Source: Kumtagia sp963829135
GTDB taxonomy: Bacteria > Pseudomonadota > Alphaproteobacteria > Rhizobiales > Rhizobiaceae
DNA length: 64,000 bases
Assembly (NCBI GenBank): GCA_963829135.1
Contig: CAWHHO010000008.1
Coordinates: 372,001 to 436,000 of the forward strand
Direction: 5' to 3'
The notes under the pieces were generated by a model that worked only from the letters and a program-made list of their open reading frames with translations, was not told the origin of the DNA and ran no database searches. Position 1 is the first letter of the stretch. Each line of letters starts with the position of its first letter. The position numbers and the translations under genes were made by a program. This document shows, piece by piece, positions 34,950 through 44,486 of the stretch.

Positions 34950-36065
34950 TCAGTTGAAACCCATCATGGGGCGTTCTTCGCTGACGATCATCGCTCCGAT
35001 GGCATCGGCGTCAGATTGCTCGACATCGAACGAGGCGGCGATAACCGGGCCCTCGGTAGCCGTCGCACCAGGATCGCCTGCCGACCAGCCATCCGCAGCA
35101 GCGCTCGCTGCGACCTGGGTTTCCGAAGTTGGGACCGCGTTTGTTACCGCAGGCAATTCCGGTTCCGTGGATCCGGCAGCATTGGCGAATGGCACCGCCT
35201 CGGTGGTCTGTGTCGACGGCGACGATCCATTCATCGCCATCGCGACCTGGACAGGCTGCTGGCTGGCGGCTGGCTGCGTCGACAGGCGTGGCGAACGGGC
35301 GACGCTGATCGACCCGCCATCGCCGCGAGAACTCATCATGACCCGCGGTTTTGCCACTGGCGCAGGATTCGCCGCGGCGACAACCACGGGAAGCGCCTGC
35401 GCCGCATCGGCCTGTGCGGTCGCGACCCCTGCTTTGATCGGTGCCTGGGCCACCGTAGCCGCGGGCTGAGCCCTGCCAGGAGCGGTTGTGGATTCAGCGC
35501 TGGCGATCATGACCGCCGGCTGGCCGGGCAGTCTTTCAGGAGGCAGGACCACTGGCTCGCCGCGGCGCCCGCGCCGCTCGTAGAAGGCGTTGCCGCCCGC
35601 CACGACCGTGTAGTGCATGTTCTTGTAGGGAAACTTCAGGCCAGCGGTGTGGAAATACATCGAGTTCTTGACCTTGGAGTGGCGTTCACCCCTCAGAACC
35701 GCATCGGCAGCGGCTTCGACATCCGGCAGCGCCTTGGAATTCATCGGGCGCGTCATCACGCCAGGGGCGAATTGGCGCGGCGCGCCGACCACTTCGCAGA
35801 TCGTGTTGCCATACTTGCCGGAGCGCACGCGGTTCATCACAACCGTGCCAACGGCGACAAGGCCGTCGCGGCTGGAGCGATTGCTCTCGAAGAACATCGC
35901 GCGCATCAGACATTCCTTTTCGCGCGCCGAATAGCCGTGCGACCCAACCGGCGCGACCATCGACCTCACGGTTGCGCCGAGATCAGCCGTCTGACTGCAG
36001 GCCGAAACCAGGAGCGGGAGTGCTATGACCGCCAAGACGGTCCCAATGCGCCCCAGCGCCTTCAC
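34950..36065 (-). CDS. SleB/CwlJ-type cell wall hydrolase lipoprotein
   Basis: A 371-residue envelope protein starting at GTG 36065 after GAGGGC. The signal ends in lipobox VSAC (Cys23). The Hydrolase_2 (SleB-like) domain spans about residues 45-155, with the catalytic glutamate region RAMFFESNRSSRDG, then GTVVMNRVRSGKYGNTICEVV and FQ-type substrate strands. The last 200 residues are low-complexity, rich in Ala, Pro, Ser and Thr, and probably form a flexible periplasmic tail. The frame extending to 36179 adds no export signal. It probably trims peptidoglycan. Confidence 0.88.
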   Translation of the reverse strand: MKALGRIGTVLAVIALPLLVSACSQTADLGATVRSMVAPVGSHGYSAREKECLMRAMFFESNRSSRDGLVAVGTVVMNRVRSGKYGNTICEVVGAPRQFAPGVMTRPMNSKALPDVEAAADAVLRGERHSKVKNSMYFHTAGLKFPYKNMHYTVVAGGNAFYERRGRRGEPVVLPPERLPGQPAVMIASAESTTAPGRAQPAATVAQAPIKAGVATAQADAAQALPVVVAAANPAPVAKPRVMMSSRGDGGSISVARSPRLSTQPAASQQPVQVAMAMNGSSPSTQTTEAVPFANAAGSTEPELPAVTNAVPTSETQVAASAAADGWSAGDPGATATEGPVIAASFDVEQSDADAIGAMIVSEERPMMGFN

Positions 36066-36248
36066 GGATATGCCCTCATCATCGCTCCAGCGACTGTTGT
36101 GGTTAGGCGGCAAGAATGTGCAATTTTCAGGCGAAAAGATGACTTTTGCGTTGCCGAAGCGAGGCCGAACACCGACCAAACCGCGAACACATAACTTAAC
36201 TTCTTGTAATATTTCGATATTTATTCTGGCTTTTATCGAACAAAAATC

Positions 36249-36572
36249 TCAAAAAGGCAGCTTGAACCCCGGAGGAAGCGGCAGTCCGGCGGTCAGAGCG
36301 GCGGTTTTTTCCTTCATCGCCGATTCTACCTTGGATTTTGCATCGTTGTGCGCGGCAAGGATCAAGTCCTCAATCACTTCGACATCGTCCTCCTTGAAAA
36401 GCGACGGGTCGATCTTCAAGGACTTCATCTCGAACTTGCCGCTCAGGGCGACCCGCACCAGGCCGCCGCCGGCTTGGCCGGTCGCTTCCATCTCGGCGAT
36501 TTCATCCTGCATCGCCTGAAACTTGGCCTGCATTTCCTTCGCCTTGCCCATCAGGCCGAGCAGATCCTTCAT
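36249..36572 (-). CDS. YbaB/EbfC nucleoid-associated protein
   Basis: A 107-residue dimeric DNA-binding protein. The N-terminus MKDLLGLMGKAKEMQAKFQAMQDEIAEMEATG and the later GGGLVRVALSGKFEMKSLKIDPSL match the family. It follows dnaX by 13 bp on the same strand, the standard dnaX-ybaB pair. The third member of the usual trio, recR, is not next to it but lies 12 kb away at 48624. Confidence 0.96.
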   Translation of the reverse strand: MKDLLGLMGKAKEMQAKFQAMQDEIAEMEATGQAGGGLVRVALSGKFEMKSLKIDPSLFKEDDVEVIEDLILAAHNDAKSKVESAMKEKTAALTAGLPLPPGFKLPF

Positions 36573-36585
36573 AGTCGCATCCTTT

Positions 36586-38448
36586 TCAGTTCTCGTCTTC
36601 CTCGACCACCGGATCTGTTATCAAATCCGCGTCGGTTATGTCGGTACCTGCCTTACCCGCTGCTTCGGGAATGCGCACGTCGATCACCTTGGCGCCTGGA
36701 AAGTGTGCCAGGATGGCGGCGACTGCCGGATCGTTGGTGGCGTCCTGGAAGACGCTGTCTCGCTTCGCAGACTCGGCCTCGGCCAGCGTCGGGCCGCCTT
36801 CGTCACGCGACAGCGAGACGAGCCAATGACGGTTGGTCCAGCCCTTCAGCTTGTTGCTGAGATCGGTCGGCAGCGTCTTCGGTGCGTCTGCCGTCAGCGC
36901 GATTTGCAGATGGCCGGGCTCGATCCGCACCAGCCGCACGCAGCGCCGCAGCAGAACCTTGAATGTCATGTCGCGGTTCGCGTCGGCAAGCCCGGCAATA
37001 TCGGAGAGCGAGCGCACCGGCACTGTATCCGCCGGCTCGGCCCTGATCTCCGGGACGACAGGCGACGTCACGCCTTCGGGAGGTGCTTCGCGCTCGACCA
37101 GGCGCGCAACCGGCCCGCCATTCTGCGCCATGCGCAGCGGCGGGGCAGGCGCCGCGGACACAAGAGACGGTGCGGGGGAGGAGGATATCGGCGACGACGC
37201 GTTCAGCGCCGAGGGCGTTCCGGCCGAGAGTGCCGAACGTGAGGCCGCACCGCCATTGACGGAAGTGGGTCCGCCATCCAGCATCTTCATCGCTTCGTCA
37301 AGAGTCGGCAGGTCGGCGGCATGGGCAAGCCGAATCAAGACCATTTCGGCAGCGCTGACCGGCCGGTTGGAAGACTGCACCTCGGCAATGCCCTTCAGCA
37401 GCATCTGCCAGGCGCGCGACAGGATGCGCACCGATAAGGTCTCGGCGAACGCGCTGCCGCGCGTGCGCTCATCCTCGATCAGCGAGGCATCGTTGGCCAC
37501 CGACGGCACGAAGCGCAGGCGCGTGACGAAGTGGGTGAACTCTGCAAGGTCGTTCAGGACCGTCGCCGGGTCGGCGCCGGTGTCGTACTGCGCGCGGAAT
37601 TCGGCGAGCGCAGCGGGCATGTCGCCCTTCATGACATGTTCGAACAGGTCGATGACGCGCGCGCGATCGGCGAGGCCGAGCATGCTGCGCACCGTCTCGG
37701 CGGTCACCGCCCCGGCGCTATGGGCGATGGCCTGGTCGAAGATCGACAGCGAGTCGCGCGCGGAGCCTTCCGCCGCACGGGCGATCATGGCAAGGGCGGT
37801 ATCGTCGACCTCGATGGCCTCCAGCTTGGCGATCTTGCCGAGATGCGCCACCAGCATTTCCGCGCCGATGCGCCGCAGATCGAAGCGCTGGCAGCGCGAC
37901 AGCACTGTGATCGGCACTTTGCGGATTTCGGTGGTGGCGAAAATGAATTTTACGTGCGGCGGCGGCTCTTCCAGCGTCTTCAGCAGGCCGTTGAAAGCCT
38001 GCGTGGAGAGCATGTGCACCTCGTCAATGATGTACACCTTGTAGCGTGCCGACACCGGCGCGTAGCGCACTTGCTCGATGATTTCGCGGATGTCGTCGAT
38101 GCCGGTATGCGAGGCGGCATCCATCTCGATCACGTCGACATGCCGGCCTTCCATGATCGCCTGGCAATGCTGTCCGGGCACGGCAAGCTCGATGGAGGGC
38201 TGGTCGATCGTGTCGGTCTTGTAGTTCAGCGCGCGCGCCAGGATGCGGGCGGTGGTGGTCTTGCCGACACCGCGAACGCCGGTAAGCATCCATGCCTGCG
38301 CGATCCGGCCGCTGGAAAAGGCATTGGTCAGGGTGCGGACCATCGGCTCCTGGCCGATCAAACTGGAAAAATCTGATGGCCGATATTTGCGCGCCAGAAC
38401 CCGGTAGGCGCCGCTCTTGCCCGTATGCTGCTGTCCAGCTTCGCTCAT
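36586..38448 (-). CDS. dnaX: DNA polymerase III subunits gamma and tau
   Basis: Clamp-loader ATPase of the replisome, 620 residues from the ATG at 38448 (GGAGACGG upstream). The AAA+ core has Walker A GVRGVGKTTTARIL, Walker B IDEVHMLS, the sensor 1 region FATTEIRKVP and the arginine-finger region. A proline- and serine-rich linker (about residues 400-450) leads to the tau C-terminal domain that binds polymerase. No slippery A-run typical of programmed gamma production is obvious. SRP RNA is encoded immediately upstream and ybaB downstream. Confidence 0.97.
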   Translation of the reverse strand: MSEAGQQHTGKSGAYRVLARKYRPSDFSSLIGQEPMVRTLTNAFSSGRIAQAWMLTGVRGVGKTTTARILARALNYKTDTIDQPSIELAVPGQHCQAIMEGRHVDVIEMDAASHTGIDDIREIIEQVRYAPVSARYKVYIIDEVHMLSTQAFNGLLKTLEEPPPHVKFIFATTEIRKVPITVLSRCQRFDLRRIGAEMLVAHLGKIAKLEAIEVDDTALAMIARAAEGSARDSLSIFDQAIAHSAGAVTAETVRSMLGLADRARVIDLFEHVMKGDMPAALAEFRAQYDTGADPATVLNDLAEFTHFVTRLRFVPSVANDASLIEDERTRGSAFAETLSVRILSRAWQMLLKGIAEVQSSNRPVSAAEMVLIRLAHAADLPTLDEAMKMLDGGPTSVNGGAASRSALSAGTPSALNASSPISSSPAPSLVSAAPAPPLRMAQNGGPVARLVEREAPPEGVTSPVVPEIRAEPADTVPVRSLSDIAGLADANRDMTFKVLLRRCVRLVRIEPGHLQIALTADAPKTLPTDLSNKLKGWTNRHWLVSLSRDEGGPTLAEAESAKRDSVFQDATNDPAVAAILAHFPGAKVIDVRIPEAAGKAGTDITDADLITDPVVEEDEN

Positions 38449-38645
38449 GCGAAACACCGTCTCCGCTGGCCGCCCAGGGCACTCGTCGTTACACGACTTT
38501 CGCCCGCGCGGAAAACTCCGTCAACGCGGTGACGGCTACGCTAGAAAGCCAACGCTGACAGAAAATCTCGCTTTGTCTTTTCCCGCATCGGTTCTCCGCA
38601 ATCGCTTCACACTTTGCTCCGCGACCTTCGTGTCCGATTCTAGGG

Positions 38646-38744
38646 TGGGAGGCTGGAACAATGACCCGTTCCGGTGCTCGTTAGGGCTGCTTCCTTCCGG
38701 ACCTGACCCGGTTGGCGAGTGGCTCGTCCACCACCAACCTCCCG
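38646..38744 (-). ncRNA. ffs: Signal recognition particle RNA (4.5S type)
   Basis: On the minus strand the sequence reads GGGAGGTTGG at the 5' end and ends with CCTCCC, the closing helix. In between is the conserved SRP domain IV core GGTCAGGTCCGGAAGGAAGC and its GCAGCCC follow-on. The length, about 99 nt, is that of the short bacterial form. It lies 198 bp upstream of dnaX in the same direction, a position seen in many alphaproteobacteria. Confidence 0.95.
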
Positions 38745-38867
38745 TGCTCCATATCGGGGATTGCCACGCGGATTGCAAGAGCGATGCTTTACCGCGAGGG
38801 TGCATACGCCGGCGCCGCGCCGGGCGGCACGTTGATCCTTCGACAAGCTCAGGAGTGAGGCTGGCCG

Positions 38868-39746
38868 TCAGGAACTGTCGGGATGTTCCCTCGCCCGGAC
38901 GGCCAGACCGTGAAGTTCGTTCAAAACCTCATCGACAGCATGGCTGGGCCGGCGGCGCCATCCGGGCGGACGGCCAGGCCGCATCGGCTCGAGTCGGTGA
39001 AACCGGTCTTTCTTCTGCGTGCGGGCGCCGTTGCAGCCGGAATTGCTCCCTTCGCCTTGCATGCCTGCGGCGTCGCCATTTCTTTCCTGCGCGAGTATGG
39101 CGTCGCGGCGGGCCTGCCAGCGCGCGAGGCGCTTCGCCTGGCGCGGCAGGTCGTCCAGCGCTCGCTCGATCGCTTCGAGGCGGCGATGCAGACGCGCCGC
39201 GTCGAGGGGATCATCGGGCGACGGCGGAGGCGGATTCGGCCGTTGCGGCTGTTGGAACAGGGGTACGCGCGGATCGTCGAAGGACCTGATGCGCGGCATC
39301 ATGCTGGGCTTCACATAGCGAGGGCGGACGCCGAAACGTTTGAGCGGGTCGAGCAGCGAGAGCGATACGGTGGGCCGGCGCGGCGGCACGGCCGAACGAG
39401 CAGGCTGCGGCAGCACGATTGGGACAGAGACGATGCTGCCGCCGATGCGATCAGGCGTGAAGATGGTCCGAGGTTGCGGCGCGGGCTTCGGCCTGGGCGA
39501 GCGCAGCGGGGGAGGTTTTACCGAAAGCCCTTGCGCTGCGATGATGATCAGCCGGCGCGTGGCGGATTCGGCCGGCCGGAGCAGCCGCAGAACGAAGCGG
39601 TGGAGATGGCGAGGGAGCGTGGCAGTGCGTTGGCCGGCACTCATATGGGGATCATCGCGCTTGGCAGCCCCGATCATGACAATGAGCATGGCCAGGATCC
39701 GCTTCAGCGCCTCCGTGTTCCTCTCAATGGCCAAGTTCCAGTCCAA
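38868..39746 (-). CDS. Proline/arginine-rich hypothetical protein with an N-terminal hydrophobic helix
   Basis: A protein of about 292 residues. I place the start at TTG 39746, which follows a G-rich site and gives the opening DWNLAIERNTEALKRILAMLIVMIG, a rhizobial conserved-hypothetical pattern with one or two hydrophobic stretches (a second is RRLIIIAAQGLSV). The middle is proline- and arginine-rich and the C-terminal half has a charged, helix-forming segment (DAARLHRRLEAIERALDDL). The frame stays open to 39848, so the start is uncertain. A GTTC-N7-GTTC motif lies 20 bp upstream. Function unknown. Confidence 0.6.
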   Translation of the reverse strand: MDWNLAIERNTEALKRILAMLIVMIGAAKRDDPHMSAGQRTATLPRHLHRFVLRLLRPAESATRRLIIIAAQGLSVKPPPLRSPRPKPAPQPRTIFTPDRIGGSIVSVPIVLPQPARSAVPPRRPTVSLSLLDPLKRFGVRPRYVKPSMMPRIRSFDDPRVPLFQQPQRPNPPPPSPDDPLDAARLHRRLEAIERALDDLPRQAKRLARWQARRDAILAQERNGDAAGMQGEGSNSGCNGARTQKKDRFHRLEPMRPGRPPGWRRRPSHAVDEVLNELHGLAVRAREHPDSS

Positions 39747-39765
39747 AGATGCCCCCTGCGTCGTA

Positions 39766-39780
39766 GAACATAAAACGAAC
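39766..39780 (-). promoter_or_regulatory. Possible LexA (SOS) box, exact match
   Basis: On the minus strand the sequence is GTTCGTTTTATGTTC, which fits the alphaproteobacterial LexA consensus GTTC-N7-GTTC. It lies 20 bp before the proposed start of the hypothetical gene at 38868-39746. An eight-base pattern is expected about twice by chance in a window this size on both strands, so position is the main support. Confidence 0.4.
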
Positions 39781-39938
39781 AAAAAATCCGTGTCAATAGG
39801 ATGTTGCTCGTTTGTTCGTTCGTGTTCACAATTGCGCAGGCCCATCATCTTCAGCGAATTGAACGCTTGTCGCCATACACAGCTGGACGAAAACAGTTTA
39901 TAGACCCGCGACCGCCGGACGAGAGTCGCCTGCCCCGT

Positions 39939-42737
39939 ATGACGAAAGTGCCCCTGAAACTCGAGGAACTTGTCGACAGCACATTGCTGCGCGAGGAATT
40001 GACCTCACTGACCCTGCCCAACGCCGGCGACGGTTCGACCGCAGCGGTGCGGTCGCTGGTGCTTGCTGCGCTGAAAGACCGGTTGGCTGCTGGTAAGCGC
40101 CTCGCGGAGCGGTTGCTGATCGAGGACGGCAGCGGTACCGCGTGCGCTCAGCGGATTTCCCATATCATGGATGAAATCATCCGGGTGCTCTACGACTTCG
40201 CGTCAACGCACGTATACGGCACCAGGAATGCCTCGGCCACCGAGCGCATGGCAATCGTCGCGGTTGGCGGCTACGGGCGCGGCACGCTGGCGCCCGGCTC
40301 CGACATCGACCTGCTTTTCCTGCTTCCCTACAAGCAGACGCCATGGGGCGAGCAGATCGTCGAGTACATGCTCTATGTCCTTTGGGACATGGGGCTGAAG
40401 GTCGGCCACGCCACCCGCAATGTCGATGAGTGCGTAAGGTTGTCGCGCTCGGACACGACGATCCGCACCGGCATCCTGGAGGCGCGCTGTATCTGGGGCG
40501 AGCGGCCACTGTTCGAAAATCTCCTCGAGCGCTTCGACCGTGAGGTCGTGAAAGGCACCGGGCCGGAATACGTGCAGGCCAAGCTTGGCGAGCGCGACGA
40601 CAGGCACGCCAAGGCCGGCGAGAGCCGCTATCTGGTCGAGCCGAACGTCAAGGACGGGAAGGGCGGGCTGCGAGACCTGCAGACACTATTTTGGATCGCC
40701 AAGTATTTCTACCGCGTCCGCTCCGCCGAGGAGTTGATCAAGGAGGGGGTGTTCACCCGCGCGGAATACAATCAGTTCCTGAAGGCCGAGGATTTTCTCT
40801 GGGCAGTGCGCTGTCACATGCATTTCCTCACCGGCAAGGCAGAGGAACGGCTGCATTTCGACATCCAGCCGGAGATTGCAAAGCGGCTCGGCTACACCAC
40901 TCATCCGGGCATGTCGGGGGTTGAGCGGTTCATGAAGCACTACTTCCTGATCGCCAAGGATGTCGGTGACCTCACCCGCATCTTCTGCGCAGCGCTGGAG
41001 GAAGAGCAGGCAAAGCACGTGCCCGGCTTCAACCGCATCTTTCTCACCTTCTCGCGGCGCCGGCGCAAACTCGCAGGAACCAGCGACTTCATTGTCGACA
41101 ATCATCGCATCAACGTTGTGGACGATCAGGTCTTCGCCCGTGATCCGGTCAATCTGGTTCGGCTGTTCTGGTTCGCCGATCGCCACGGGCTTGAATTTCA
41201 TCCCGATGCGCTGAAGCTGCTCCGCCGCTCTCTCGGCCTTGTCGACAAGAATTTGCGGCGCAACACGGAAGCCAACCGGCTGTTCCTCGATGTCCTGACG
41301 TCCGATCGCAACCCGGAACTCAACCTTCGGCGCATGAACGAAGCGGGATTGCTCGGAAAGCTTATTCCCGACTTCGGCAAGATCGTCGCGATGATGCAAT
41401 TCTCGATGTATCACCACTATACCGTGGACGAGCACCTGCTTCGATGCATCGGCGTGCTGTCGGAGATCGAGCATGGCGATGGCGAGACGCTGCACCCGCT
41501 TTCGCACAAGTTGATGCCCGGCCTCGCCAGCCAGCGCACCGTGCTCTACGTGGCGGTTCTGCTGCACGACATAGCAAAGGGCCGGCCGGAGGATCACTCC
41601 GATGTCGGTTCGAAGGTCGCCCGGCGCATTTGCCCGCATATGGGCCTGTCGCCTGAAGATACCGAAACCGTTGCCTGGCTGGTGGAGAACCATCTGCTGA
41701 TGTCGATGACAGCGCAGACGCGGGACCTCAACGATCGCAAGACGATTACCGACTTTGCCGACGTGGTGCAGACGGTCGAGCGGCTGAAACTGCTGCTGGT
41801 GTTGACGGTCTGCGACATTCGCGGCGTCGGACCCGGCGTGTGGAATGGCTGGAAGGGCCAGCTGCTGCGCACGCTCTACTATGAAACCGAGCTTCTGCTG
41901 ACAGGCGGGTTCTCGGAAGTGTCCCGCTCGCTGCGGGCGCAGGCGGCGCGCGAGCGGCTGGCAGAAGCGCTGTCCGCCTGGCCGGAGAAAGCCCGCGAGC
42001 GAATCGTCAAGCTCCACTACGAAAACTATCTGCTCGCGGTCGCGTTCGACGACCAGATACGGCATGCCCAATTCATCCGCGAGACCGACCAGGCCGGCAA
42101 GAAGCTGGCGACGATGATCAAGATGCATGGCTTTGAAGCGGTGACCGAAATCACCGTGCTGGCACAGGATCACCCTCGGCTTTTGTCGGTCATTGCCGGT
42201 GCCTGCGCGGCTGCCGGCGGCAACATTGTCGACGCGCAAATCTTCACGACATCCGACGGGCGGGCGCTGGACACCATTCTGATCAGCCGCGAGTTCGATC
42301 GCGATGAAGACGAACAGCGCCGCGCCCAGCGGGTCGGGCGCCTGATGGAGGATATGCTGTCGGGCAAGAGCTGGCTGCCGGAGGTCATCGCCAAGCGGAC
42401 GAAGCCACGGCGGGGCTCGAAGACATTCCGCATCGAGCCGCGCGTCGATATCCGCAACACGCTCTCGAACCGCTTCACCGTCATCGACGTTTCCGGCCTT
42501 GACCGGCCCGGCTTGCTATCGGAGATCACCGGCACGCTGTCGGACCTGTCGCTCGATATTGCTTCGGCGCACATCACCACCTTCGGTGAGAAGGTGATCG
42601 ACACCTTCTACGTCAGCGACCTGACTGGCCAGAAGATCGAAAACCCGACCCGACTGCAGGCTATCCGCACGGCACTGACCGCTACGCTCGAGGGGGAGCA
42701 GGCGCGCCACGCCAGGCGATCGCAGGCCGCTGAATGA
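39939..42737 (+). CDS. glnD: Bifunctional PII uridylyltransferase/uridylyl-removing enzyme
   Basis: Nitrogen sensor that uridylylates PII proteins when glutamine is low and removes UMP when it is high. The 932-residue protein has the nucleotidyltransferase motif GGYGRGTLAPGSDIDLLFL (about residue 108), the HD hydrolase segment LLHDIAKGRPEDHSDVG, and two C-terminal ACT glutamine-sensing domains (VLAQDHPRLLSVIAGA and DVSGLDRPGLLSEIT). The start at 39939 is the first Met giving a family-like N-terminus; the frame extends to 39801. It is followed by murJ, the usual Rhizobiales order. Confidence 0.95.
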   Translation: MTKVPLKLEELVDSTLLREELTSLTLPNAGDGSTAAVRSLVLAALKDRLAAGKRLAERLLIEDGSGTACAQRISHIMDEIIRVLYDFASTHVYGTRNASATERMAIVAVGGYGRGTLAPGSDIDLLFLLPYKQTPWGEQIVEYMLYVLWDMGLKVGHATRNVDECVRLSRSDTTIRTGILEARCIWGERPLFENLLERFDREVVKGTGPEYVQAKLGERDDRHAKAGESRYLVEPNVKDGKGGLRDLQTLFWIAKYFYRVRSAEELIKEGVFTRAEYNQFLKAEDFLWAVRCHMHFLTGKAEERLHFDIQPEIAKRLGYTTHPGMSGVERFMKHYFLIAKDVGDLTRIFCAALEEEQAKHVPGFNRIFLTFSRRRRKLAGTSDFIVDNHRINVVDDQVFARDPVNLVRLFWFADRHGLEFHPDALKLLRRSLGLVDKNLRRNTEANRLFLDVLTSDRNPELNLRRMNEAGLLGKLIPDFGKIVAMMQFSMYHHYTVDEHLLRCIGVLSEIEHGDGETLHPLSHKLMPGLASQRTVLYVAVLLHDIAKGRPEDHSDVGSKVARRICPHMGLSPEDTETVAWLVENHLLMSMTAQTRDLNDRKTITDFADVVQTVERLKLLLVLTVCDIRGVGPGVWNGWKGQLLRTLYYETELLLTGGFSEVSRSLRAQAARERLAEALSAWPEKARERIVKLHYENYLLAVAFDDQIRHAQFIRETDQAGKKLATMIKMHGFEAVTEITVLAQDHPRLLSVIAGACAAAGGNIVDAQIFTTSDGRALDTILISREFDRDEDEQRRAQRVGRLMEDMLSGKSWLPEVIAKRTKPRRGSKTFRIEPRVDIRNTLSNRFTVIDVSGLDRPGLLSEITGTLSDLSLDIASAHITTFGEKVIDTFYVSDLTGQKIENPTRLQAIRTALTATLEGEQARHARRSQAAE

Positions 42738-42792
42738 GGCCGGGTGAGGGGGCAGATCACTGGTGGCCGGCACAGCCCGCGGAGACGCCGGC

Positions 42793-44388
42793 ATGAGCCT
42801 CGTCAGGAAATTTGCCACCGTCGCCTCCGGCACGCTGATGAGCCGGTCGCTCGGCTTTGCGCGCGAAATGCTGATGGCCGCTGCCCTTGGGACAGGGCCG
42901 ATCGCCGACGCCTTCAACGCGGCTTTCCAGTTTCCCAACACCTTCCGCCGCCTGTTCGCCGAAGGCGCATTCAACGCAGCTTTCGTGCCGCTCTTCGCCA
43001 AGGAGATCGAGGCCGGCGGCATCGAGGGCGCCAAGCGCTTCTCCGAGGAAGTGTTCGGCGTTCTCTTTACCACCTTGGTGGCGATCACCATCGTCATGGA
43101 ACTGTCAATGCCCCTGCTGGTTTCGACCGTGGTGGCGCCCGGCTTTTCGGACAATCCGGAAAAGTATGACCTCACGGTCTCGCTGGCCACGGTGATGTTT
43201 CCCTACCTTATGTGCATGTCGCTGGCCGCAATGATGGCCGGCATGCTGAACTCGCTGCGCCGGTATTTTGCCGCGGCGGTGGCGCCCGTCTTCCTCAACA
43301 TCATCCTCATCGGCGTGCTGCTCTATGGCTGGCACGAGGGCCTCGGCGGCCGCGAGATCGGTTACGGCCTCGCCTGGGGCGTGCTCGCCGCGGGGCTGGT
43401 GCAACTGGCGATCGTCTGGGTTGCCGTGCGCCATGCCGGCGTATCGATCGGCTTCCGCCGTCCGCATCTCACGCCCAATGTGAAGCGGCTGCTGGTGCTT
43501 GCTTTTCCGGCGGCCGTTACCGGCGGCATCACCCAGATCAATCAGCTGATCGGTACGGCCATCGCCTCCGGCAAGGATAGCGCGGTTTCCTCGCTTGCCT
43601 ACGCCGACCGCGTCTATCAATTGCCGCTTGGCGTCGTCGGCATCGCGGTAGCGATCGTGCTGCTGCCCGAACTGGCGCGCGCGCTCAAGGCTGGAGATAT
43701 GCAGGAAGCGTCCAACCTGCAGAACCGCTCGGTCGAGTTTACGCTGTTCCTGACGCTGCCCGCGGCTGCGGCGCTGCTGGTCATGTCTGAGCCGATCGTG
43801 CGGCTGCTTTACGAACGCGGCGCGTTCGCCGCCACCAATGGAACACCGACCGTGTCGGCGATCCTCGCGATCTTCGGCCTCGGCTTGCCTGCCTTCGTGC
43901 TGATCAAGGCCTTCACCCCCGGCTACTTTGCCCGGGAGGACACCCGCACGCCGATGCTTTTCGCGGCGATTTCAGTCGCGGTGAATATCAGCATCGCGCT
44001 GGCGCTTTTTCCCTCCATGGGTGGCGCCGGTATCGCCACCGCGTCAGCAGTCGCCGGCTGGGTCAATGCCGTCCTGCTGCTTGCCGTGCTCGTCCGTCGT
44101 GGCCATTGGGGTCGCGACGCCGGCCTTATGAAACGGGTTCCGCGGCTGGTGATCGCCGCGGCGATCATGGCTGCCGCGCTTTATGGCGCGTCGCGCTGGT
44201 TCGCCGGCAGCCTGGACGCCGGCACCCCATTCTACGAGCAGGCGGTTGCGCTGGCGGCCTTGGTGGGCGGCGGCGCCGGCATCTATTTCGCCGCAGTCTT
44301 TGCTATCGGCGGGGCCGACGTCGCTGCGATCCGACGCAGCATGCGGCGCGCGGGCGCCACAGCTTCCCCCGCTGCCGATCCCGAATAG
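42793..44388 (+). CDS. murJ: Lipid II flippase
   Basis: Inner-membrane MOP-superfamily transporter that moves lipid II to the periplasmic side for peptidoglycan assembly. The 531-residue protein has about 14 hydrophobic segments and the conserved N-terminal block SLGFAREMLMAAALGTG, then FRRLFAEGAFNAAFVPLF with the functionally important arginines. The start at 42793 follows GGAGACG; a GTG at 42763 would add ten residues. It lies between glnD and trpS on the same strand. Confidence 0.96.
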   Translation: MSLVRKFATVASGTLMSRSLGFAREMLMAAALGTGPIADAFNAAFQFPNTFRRLFAEGAFNAAFVPLFAKEIEAGGIEGAKRFSEEVFGVLFTTLVAITIVMELSMPLLVSTVVAPGFSDNPEKYDLTVSLATVMFPYLMCMSLAAMMAGMLNSLRRYFAAAVAPVFLNIILIGVLLYGWHEGLGGREIGYGLAWGVLAAGLVQLAIVWVAVRHAGVSIGFRRPHLTPNVKRLLVLAFPAAVTGGITQINQLIGTAIASGKDSAVSSLAYADRVYQLPLGVVGIAVAIVLLPELARALKAGDMQEASNLQNRSVEFTLFLTLPAAAALLVMSEPIVRLLYERGAFAATNGTPTVSAILAIFGLGLPAFVLIKAFTPGYFAREDTRTPMLFAAISVAVNISIALALFPSMGGAGIATASAVAGWVNAVLLLAVLVRRGHWGRDAGLMKRVPRLVIAAAIMAAALYGASRWFAGSLDAGTPFYEQAVALAALVGGGAGIYFAAVFAIGGADVAAIRRSMRRAGATASPAADPE

Positions 44389-44486
44389 GCGCTTACAGGC
44401 TTGATTGGCAATGCGGGCTCGTCCATAAGCGCCCATCGATTTTCGCCGCGTGCGAAACGGCCCTCCACAAGCCACGAGGAACAGAA

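Noticed and set aside
38883..39773. Plus-strand open frames opposite the hypothetical gene upstream of glnD
   Set aside because: They are arginine-rich mirror frames of the minus-strand gene, with no start signal.
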